Of a DNA stretch of 64,000 bases, positions 59,757 through 64,000 are shown piece by piece. The notes under the pieces are model-generated. The model was not told the DNA's origin and searched no databases. It saw nothing but the letters and a program-made list of their open reading frames with translations. The DNA is from UBA5072 sp041737175 (GTDB lineage: Bacteria; Bacteroidota; Bacteroidia; Bacteroidales; UBA10428), in the NCBI GenBank assembly GCA_041737175.1, contig JBGSSF010000033.1:40949-104948 (forward strand). The letters run 5' to 3'. The first letter of the stretch is position 1; each line of letters begins with the position of its first letter. Both the position numbers and the translations under genes were made by a program.

Positions 59757-60527
59757 ATGGAACCTAATTCTCCTTTGAACCCATTAGATCAAATTTTTTC
59801 ATGCCAAATATTTGAGGTAGATAATGCTGATTACCTTGAATTTGAGAAGAAATCTTACTTTTTAGAAAGATTATCTGAGGTTGAGAACAGTTCGGTTTCA
59901 GTGGTGGATTTATACAAGAAGAAATACATTTTTTTAGGTTCCAGGCATCTTGAGCCTTTTGAAAATCTTCTTGGAGAATACGAACCTCAGGATGCTTTTT
60001 ATTATGTTCAGTTGTTCCATCCTGATGACCTGCCAATTGTTATGGATTCCTATAAAAAAACCTTCAATTTCTTTTTAAGTCTGCCTGAAGAAGAAAGGAA
60101 GGACTATAAATTGATCCTGAATTACCGACAGCGCAACAAATATGGTAAATACTTAAATATTATTGTGCAATTGGTTGTCCTTGAACTTGATAAGAAGGGC
60201 AATATCTGGCTCATGTTAATACTTGATGATCTGTTACCTGATAAAATGTCATTTGAAGGAGTTAATCGAAGACTAATTCATATAAAGACTGGCAAAATAT
60301 GTTTATTTAAAGATGAATTGGAGTCGAATAAAAAAACTATTCTGTCGACAAGAGAAGTAGAAGTGCTGGGTTTGGTTTCCAAAGGTTTTGCCAGTAAAGA
60401 AATTGCTGATAAACTTTTCCTTAGTATAAATACAGTGAATAATCACCGGCAGAATATTCTTGAAAAGGTGAAAGCCGTAAATACAACCGAAGCAGTCACG
60501 TACGCAAGAAATCTGGGTTTACTTTAA
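59757..60527 (+). CDS. LuxR-type regulator with PAS-like sensor
   Basis: 256 residues from ATG 59757 (MEPNSPLNPLDQIFSCQI); an in-frame GTG at 59712 lies inside the divergent promoter. The N-terminal ~190 residues look like a PAS-fold sensor (YVQLFHPDDLPIVMDSYKK), as in many Bacteroidota regulators. C-terminal LuxR helix-turn-helix: LSTREVEVLGLVSKGFASKEIADKLFLSINTVNNHRQNIL. Divergent from the second RND operon and probably its activator (inference). Confidence 0.88.
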   Translation: MEPNSPLNPLDQIFSCQIFEVDNADYLEFEKKSYFLERLSEVENSSVSVVDLYKKKYIFLGSRHLEPFENLLGEYEPQDAFYYVQLFHPDDLPIVMDSYKKTFNFFLSLPEEERKDYKLILNYRQRNKYGKYLNIIVQLVVLELDKKGNIWLMLILDDLLPDKMSFEGVNRRLIHIKTGKICLFKDELESNKKTILSTREVEVLGLVSKGFASKEIADKLFLSINTVNNHRQNILEKVKAVNTTEAVTYARNLGLL

Positions 60528-60580
60528 GGATTAAGCTGTTAACGCAGATTAAGACTTTCCTATTGATAAATTAAATAAAA

Positions 60581-60637
60581 TTCAGGCAAATAGCCTGAAA
60601 GGATAGGTTCGACTTAGGCACAGCCAAAGCCGAACGG
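60581..60637 (+). repeat. Two-hairpin repeat, copy B
   Basis: TTCAGGC-AAATA-GCCTGAA, AGGATAGG, then TTCGACTTAGGC-ACA-GCCAAAGCCGAA and CGGG. Direct orientation with copy A, 6.6 kb away; the second RND operon and luxR-like gene lie between them. Confidence 0.8.
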
Positions 60638-60751
60638 GCAAAGCCCCGTAACGTAAAAGCACAGGGCGTAGTGAAACGCAGCCCTGTGTGTGTTTGATAA
60701 TATTCATAAATTTATTTTGCCCATACGGGTGAAAAATGTAATTTTATATAT

Positions 60752-60817
60752 CAGGAAGCGAAAGATCGCAGGTTAGGGTCGGTTGGTGAAAGGCGCAGCA
60801 GGAAAGATACAGGCAAT
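60752..60817 (+). pseudogene. Remnant of a DUF5723 C-terminus
   Basis: In frame it reads QEAKDRRLGSVGERRSRKDT and on, resembling the end of the DUF5723 protein at 42488-43960 (DAEDRRLRIENAKRGRK). Nucleotide similarity includes GATCGCAGGTTA and GGCAGGAAAG-type blocks. The stop is lost and the frame runs into the comM ATG. Confidence 0.45.
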
Positions 60818-60832
60818 AAACATATTACTCTT

Positions 60833-62371
60833 ATGCTCATTAAAACATTTGGCGGGGCGGTTTATGGTGTAAACGCCGCTATTATCACCATCGAGGTGAA
60901 TATCATCCAGGGGGCAAGTTTTTACCTGGTTGGATTACCCGATAGCGCAGTTAAGGAAAGTCAGTTTCGCATAGAATCAACTTTCAAGTCGAATAACTTC
61001 AGAATGCCCGGCCGGAGGATTATTGTCAACATGGCTCCTGCGGATCTTAAAAAAGAAGGATCGTCTTATGACCTTCCGCTGGCCGTTGGCATCCTGGCGG
61101 CCAGCGGCCAGATTCTCTGTCCCGATCTGGATAAATACCTGATCATGGGTGAATTGTCGCTTGACGGAGGTGTGAAGCCCATCAAGGGCGTGTTGCCCAT
61201 TGCCATTGAAGCCCGGAAGGAGGGCTTCAAAGGATTCATCCTGCCAGTCCATAATGCACGCGAAGCGGCTGTGGTTAATAATCTCGATGTGATCGGCGTG
61301 GAACATATCAGCCAGGCTGTCGATTTTCTTACCGGAAAACAAATCATTGAGCCCACAGTAGTGGATACCCGGAATGATTTTTTCACCAACATCAATGATT
61401 ATGATGTTGACTTTTTTGATGTAAAGGGACAGGAAAATGTCAAACGGGCGCTGGAAATCGCAGCCAGTGGTTCACATAATATTTTAATGATCGGACCTCC
61501 CGGTTCGGGAAAGACCATGCTGGCGAAACGAATCGCCACCATTCTGCCGCCTTTATCTCTGAATGAGGCCCTGGAAACTACCAAGATTCATTCGGTCGCC
61601 GGTAAGATGGGGAAAGATGCCTCTCTGATGACCTGCAGACCTTTCCGCTCACCCCATCATACCATATCCGATGTGGCACTGGTTGGAGGGGGATCTTACC
61701 CGCAACCCGGGGAAATTTCGCTGGCCCATAACGGAGTGCTTTTTCTGGATGAATTGCCGGAATTCAAGCGGTCGGTGCTCGAGGTTATGCGTCAGCCTTT
61801 GGAGGACCGGAATATCACCATCTCCCGGTCAAAATTCAGCATTGAATACCCGGCCTCATTTATGTTGATTGCGAGCATGAATCCTTGTCCCTGTGGCTTT
61901 TATAACCATCCTGAGAAGGATTGCGTATGCTCTTCAGGCGTAGTGCAGAAATACCTGAATCGCATTTCGGGACCGCTACTTGACCGCATCGACATCCATA
62001 TTGAGGTAGTTCCGGTGCCTTTTGACAAGCTTTCGGAACTGAAGCCTTCGGAATCCAGTGAAGATGTTCGTTACCGGGTAATAAAGGCAAGAAAGATTCA
62101 GCACGAACGCTATAAGAACCACGACGGAATACACTGCAATGCCCAACTTACACCGGCACTGATGCGGGAGCATTGCCAGATCAGCCAGGAGGGTAGCCTG
62201 CTGCTGAAAAATGCCATGGAAAAGCTGGGGCTGTCAGCCCGCGCTTACGACCGCATCATTAAAGTTTCCCGAACCGTGGCCGACCTGGAAGAGAGCACGA
62301 ATATTGAGCCGCATCACCTGGCAGAAGCTATCAATTACAGGAGCCTGGACAGGGAAAGCTGGGCGGGGTGA
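60833..62371 (+). CDS. comM: YifB/ComM Mg-chelatase-like AAA+ ATPase
   Basis: 512 residues, full length. N-terminal ChlI-like LonC domain (1-165: FGGAVYGVNAA, GLPDSAVKESQFRI), Walker A GPPGSGKT (221-228), Walker B VLFLDELPEF, the MTCRPFRSPHHTISD segment (266-280), CPCGFYNHPEKDCVCSSG zinc-like loop and a C-terminal Mg_chelatase_C domain. ComM is a hexameric helicase that extends branch migration in natural transformation. Two short pieces of a diverged comM are found outside it, at 54031-54094 and 62471-62526. Confidence 0.95.
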   Translation: MLIKTFGGAVYGVNAAIITIEVNIIQGASFYLVGLPDSAVKESQFRIESTFKSNNFRMPGRRIIVNMAPADLKKEGSSYDLPLAVGILAASGQILCPDLDKYLIMGELSLDGGVKPIKGVLPIAIEARKEGFKGFILPVHNAREAAVVNNLDVIGVEHISQAVDFLTGKQIIEPTVVDTRNDFFTNINDYDVDFFDVKGQENVKRALEIAASGSHNILMIGPPGSGKTMLAKRIATILPPLSLNEALETTKIHSVAGKMGKDASLMTCRPFRSPHHTISDVALVGGGSYPQPGEISLAHNGVLFLDELPEFKRSVLEVMRQPLEDRNITISRSKFSIEYPASFMLIASMNPCPCGFYNHPEKDCVCSSGVVQKYLNRISGPLLDRIDIHIEVVPVPFDKLSELKPSESSEDVRYRVIKARKIQHERYKNHDGIHCNAQLTPALMREHCQISQEGSLLLKNAMEKLGLSARAYDRIIKVSRTVADLEESTNIEPHHLAEAINYRSLDRESWAG

Positions 62372-62376
62372 AGAAA

Positions 62377-62440
62377 GGGACGAGGGACGAGGGACAAGGG
62401 ACAAGGGAGTGTGGGACAAGGGACAAGGGACAAGGGTCCA
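62377..62440. repeat. Heptanucleotide tandem repeat (GGGACAA/GGGACGA)
   Basis: Nine units, one 8 bp long (GGGAGTGT), start 5 bp after the comM stop and run up to two-hairpin repeat C. Confidence 0.85.
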
Positions 62441-62470
62441 GTTCGGCCGAGTTTCTACCTCAGCCGAACG
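62441..62470 (+). repeat. Two-hairpin repeat, partial copy C
   Basis: Only hairpin 2 is present: TTCGGCCGAG-TTTCTAC-CTCAGCCGAA, ending CG. Hairpin 1 is missing and replaced by the heptanucleotide array. The comM fragment 2 follows at once. Confidence 0.75.
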
Positions 62471-62526
62471 TGATAACCTGCAGACCATTCCGGTCGCCTC
62501 ATCACACAATCTCGCATATAGCGGTT
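62471..62526 (+). pseudogene. comM/yifB fragment 2 (residues 266-283)
   Basis: In comM frame it encodes ITCRPFRSPHHTISHIAV against MTCRPFRSPHHTISDVAL in the intact gene (61628-61681). Of 13 changed codons, 9 are synonymous. It begins at the edge of repeat C (TGATAACC against TGATGACC in comM) and ends in unrelated AT-rich DNA. Confidence 0.8.
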
Positions 62527-62571
62527 AGTAATTATTCTGTTAAAATATAATTTATTTTAACCAACGGTGTA

Positions 62572-62579
62572 TAACTTTG
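62572..62579 (+). promoter_or_regulatory. -7 box of the leucine-rich-repeat gene
   Basis: TAACTTTG, a perfect TAnnTTTG, 30 bp before the ATG at 62610. No clear TTTG is found at -33. Confidence 0.4.
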
Positions 62580-62609
62580 ATAAAATAGACATATACGCAC
62601 CCCTCAACA

Positions 62610-63833
62610 ATGAAGCCAATCAAAGAACTGGTTTTATGTATCCTGATTGTAGTTTTATTCAGTGATTGCCAAAAAGATATACCAATTGACGAACCAAAAA
62701 TCAAAGATGAAAATTTTTTAAATGCCCTTATCAAGGCAGGTATTGATTCAAATGGCGATAGCCTTATCAGTCGATACGAAGCTGAAGCAGTCAGATATCT
62801 GGATGTTTCATATTACGGAATTTATGATCTTAGTGGTATTGAGACATTTACAAATCTGGACAGCCTGAACTGTTCGGGAAATAGTTTGACTAATATTGAT
62901 ATTTCCCTAAATTCTGTTTTGATAAAATTATGGTGCTCAAATAACCTATTGACCAGCCTGAATATTTCTAGAAATACCAGCTTAATAGATCTTGATTGCA
63001 GCAATAACCAATTAACTTCCATAGATATTTCCAAGGATACTTCGTTAGAAATTTTAAGTTGTTCATATAACCAGTTGAAAGCACTTGATATTTCTAAGAA
63101 TACAGCATTAATTGGTTTAAATTGTATTCATAACCAGTTAACCTCACTTGATTTTGCCAATCAGTCAGATTTGTTATGGATTTGTTGCCAGGACAACAAA
63201 TTAACAAATCTTTCAGTCTCTAATTGTGGCAGTTTATATAACCTGTCGTGCCAGGGTAATCAATTGACCTCACTTGATGTTTCCAATCAGAAAGATTTGC
63301 GCTATCTGATATGCGAATATAACAAACTAACTAATCTTTCAGTCTCTAATAATAGAGCCTTAGAGTTTCTGGACTGTTGTGAAAACCAATTATCTGAACT
63401 TGATGTTTCCAATCTTTCTTTGTTAACAGATCTCCGTTGTGGCAATAACCAATTGACCACTCTTAATATTTCAAACAATGAAGCATTGGCACATTTATGG
63501 TGCAGTTATAATCAATTGACTACACTTGATGTTTCAAATAATACGGTTTTGTGGTTTTTAAACTGCGAATTTAATCAGATAACTACGCTTGATGTTTTTA
63601 ACCTGAATGGTTTACAGTATTTGTGGTGTGGTGGCAATCTGCTGACGAGGTTAGATATTTCTCAAAATACAAAACTGGGTACTGGACCAACCGCCAATGC
63701 ATCCCTGTGCATAAATGATATGCCCAGTCTGTTCAAAGTATGTGTCTGGGTAATGCCCTTTCCTATATGGCCTGTCTATGTCTACTCGGCTGGAAGTCCT
63801 AATGTGACTTATACGATGGATTGCAGTAAATGA
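62610..63833 (+). CDS. EF-hand and leucine-rich-repeat surface lipoprotein
   Basis: 407 residues. Signal-like start with Cys20 (VVLFSDC; Asp before Cys is unusual for a lipobox), then a Ca2+-binding EF-hand loop DSNGDSLISRYE (46-57), then about 13 repeats of 21 residues with the pattern LxxLxCxxNxLTxLDxSxN, from about 70 to 345, and a Cys-containing C-terminal cap. The repeats have many Cys at a fixed place, forming a possible ladder. Such proteins are surface-exposed and bind proteins or glycans; no T9SS tail is visible. Confidence 0.82.
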   Translation: MKPIKELVLCILIVVLFSDCQKDIPIDEPKIKDENFLNALIKAGIDSNGDSLISRYEAEAVRYLDVSYYGIYDLSGIETFTNLDSLNCSGNSLTNIDISLNSVLIKLWCSNNLLTSLNISRNTSLIDLDCSNNQLTSIDISKDTSLEILSCSYNQLKALDISKNTALIGLNCIHNQLTSLDFANQSDLLWICCQDNKLTNLSVSNCGSLYNLSCQGNQLTSLDVSNQKDLRYLICEYNKLTNLSVSNNRALEFLDCCENQLSELDVSNLSLLTDLRCGNNQLTTLNISNNEALAHLWCSYNQLTTLDVSNNTVLWFLNCEFNQITTLDVFNLNGLQYLWCGGNLLTRLDISQNTKLGTGPTANASLCINDMPSLFKVCVWVMPFPIWPVYVYSAGSPNVTYTMDCSK

Positions 63834-63858
63834 CATTTGATATAGCGGCATTTCCTCC

Positions 63859-63912
63859 GGTTCGGCCGAGGTTCTACCTCAGCCGAACCTATCCTTCAGG
63901 CTCCGGCCTGAA
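63859..63912 (-). repeat. Two-hairpin repeat, copy D
   Basis: Complete element on the minus strand: TTCAGGC-CGGA-GCCTGAA, GGATAGG, then GGTTCGGCTGAGG-TAGAA-CCTCGGCCGAACC. It lies 26 bp after the leucine-rich-repeat gene. Confidence 0.8.
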
Positions 63913-63946
63913 TAATAAGGATGCAGGTAATCATTTTGCTGAAATA

Positions 63947-63999
63947 TCAGGCACAGCCTGCCCTCATAGGTCCGGCTCAGGTGGAACCTAAGCCGAACG
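63947..63999 (+). repeat. Two-hairpin repeat, copy E
   Basis: TCAGGC-ACA-GCCTG, CCCTCATAGG, then TCCGGCTCAGG-TGGA-ACCTAAGCCGAACG at the window edge. Inverted with respect to copy D, 34 bp apart. What follows it lies outside the window. Confidence 0.7.
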
Positions 64000-64000
64000 T

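Larger units (their letters stand above)
60528..60832. other. Gap before comM: repeat, hairpin and gene remnant
   Basis: About 305 bp with two-hairpin repeat B (60581-60637), a further hairpin (CACAGGGC to GCCCTGTG, about 60659-60690), and a remnant of a DUF5723 C-terminus (60752-60817). No complete gene. Confidence 0.65.

Noticed and set aside
47044..60527. The two RND operons as a recent duplication
   Set aside because: Their proteins differ in length and sequence throughout and have different regulator families.
60581..60700. Hairpins before comM as a tRNA or riboswitch
   Set aside because: No cloverleaf or T-loop sequence; the first part is a dispersed repeat with copies elsewhere.
62211..62550. 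Short frames over the heptanucleotide array and comM fragment, as possible new genes
   Set aside because: They read through the comM end, the simple repeat and the fragment; only the fragment's 18 codons have protein similarity.

Overview
The window is chromosomal DNA from a member of the Bacteroidota, probably a saccharolytic Bacteroidales or Marinilabiliales-type organism. The evidence is a SusC/RagA-type TonB-dependent receptor, a secreted GH5 enzyme with a type IX secretion (Por) tail, many Tat-exported Gfo/Idh/MocA oxidoreductases, a DUF5723 protein, and promoters of the Bacteroidota form TTTG-N19-21-TAnnTTTG. No rRNA, tRNA or CRISPR array was seen.

Layout. 1-1145: 5' part of a susC-like gene (minus), then a nest of REP-like repeats, a cold-shock protein, OsmC and a nitrilase-family hydrolase. 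3.7-9.0 kb: a MacB-like ABC permease divergent from an NtrC-type sigma-54 activator and its histidine kinase; the gap between them holds a possible -24/-12 promoter and a distal inverted repeat. 11.0-21.2 kb: a hexuronate operon (LacI regulator, SDR fructuronate reductase, a LarA-family nickel-pincer enzyme, ExuT-like transporter, UxaC, two Tat-exported Gfo/Idh/MocA proteins, UxaE). It is completed by KDG kinase and KDPG aldolase at 27.1-29.0 kb. No mannonate dehydratase gene is present; the LarA homologue may move mannonate to gluconate. 21.2-24.4 kb: a secreted GH5 and an exported aldo/keto reductase with two 4Fe-4S motifs. 24.7-27.0 kb: ECF sigma factor, anti-sigma factor and a lipoprotein.

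29.0-32.1 kb: ABC-2 exporter (ATPase and permease) followed by an outer-membrane barrel gene. 32.2-36.8 kb: an operon joining ribokinase, a lipoprotein nucleoside hydrolase, a lipoprotein ADP-ribosylglycohydrolase and a GRP-type sugar transporter, read here as surface or periplasmic salvage of ribose from nucleosides or ADP-ribose. 36.8-40.4 kb: a DUF1080 (3-keto-glycoside hydrolase family) lipoprotein with two Tat-exported Gfo/Idh/MocA oxidoreductases, one convergent. 40.5-44.0 kb: rmuC, gmhA and a DUF5723 gene. 44-47 kb: poorly characterised small genes. 47.0-53.7 kb: tetR-tolC-adaptor-RND efflux operon. 54.1-60.5 kb: a second, oppositely oriented RND efflux operon with a divergent LuxR-type regulator. 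60.8-62.4 kb: comM/yifB. 62.6-63.8 kb: an EF-hand plus leucine-rich-repeat lipoprotein.

The least expected structure is in the right-hand 10 kb. A two-hairpin repeat about 55 bp long flanks the second RND block and recurs up to the window end. Two copies are joined directly to short fragments of comM whose differences from the intact comM are mostly synonymous, so they come from a diverged coding copy and not from simple decay. Heptanucleotide tandem repeats also sit on or beside the stop codons of three unrelated genes.
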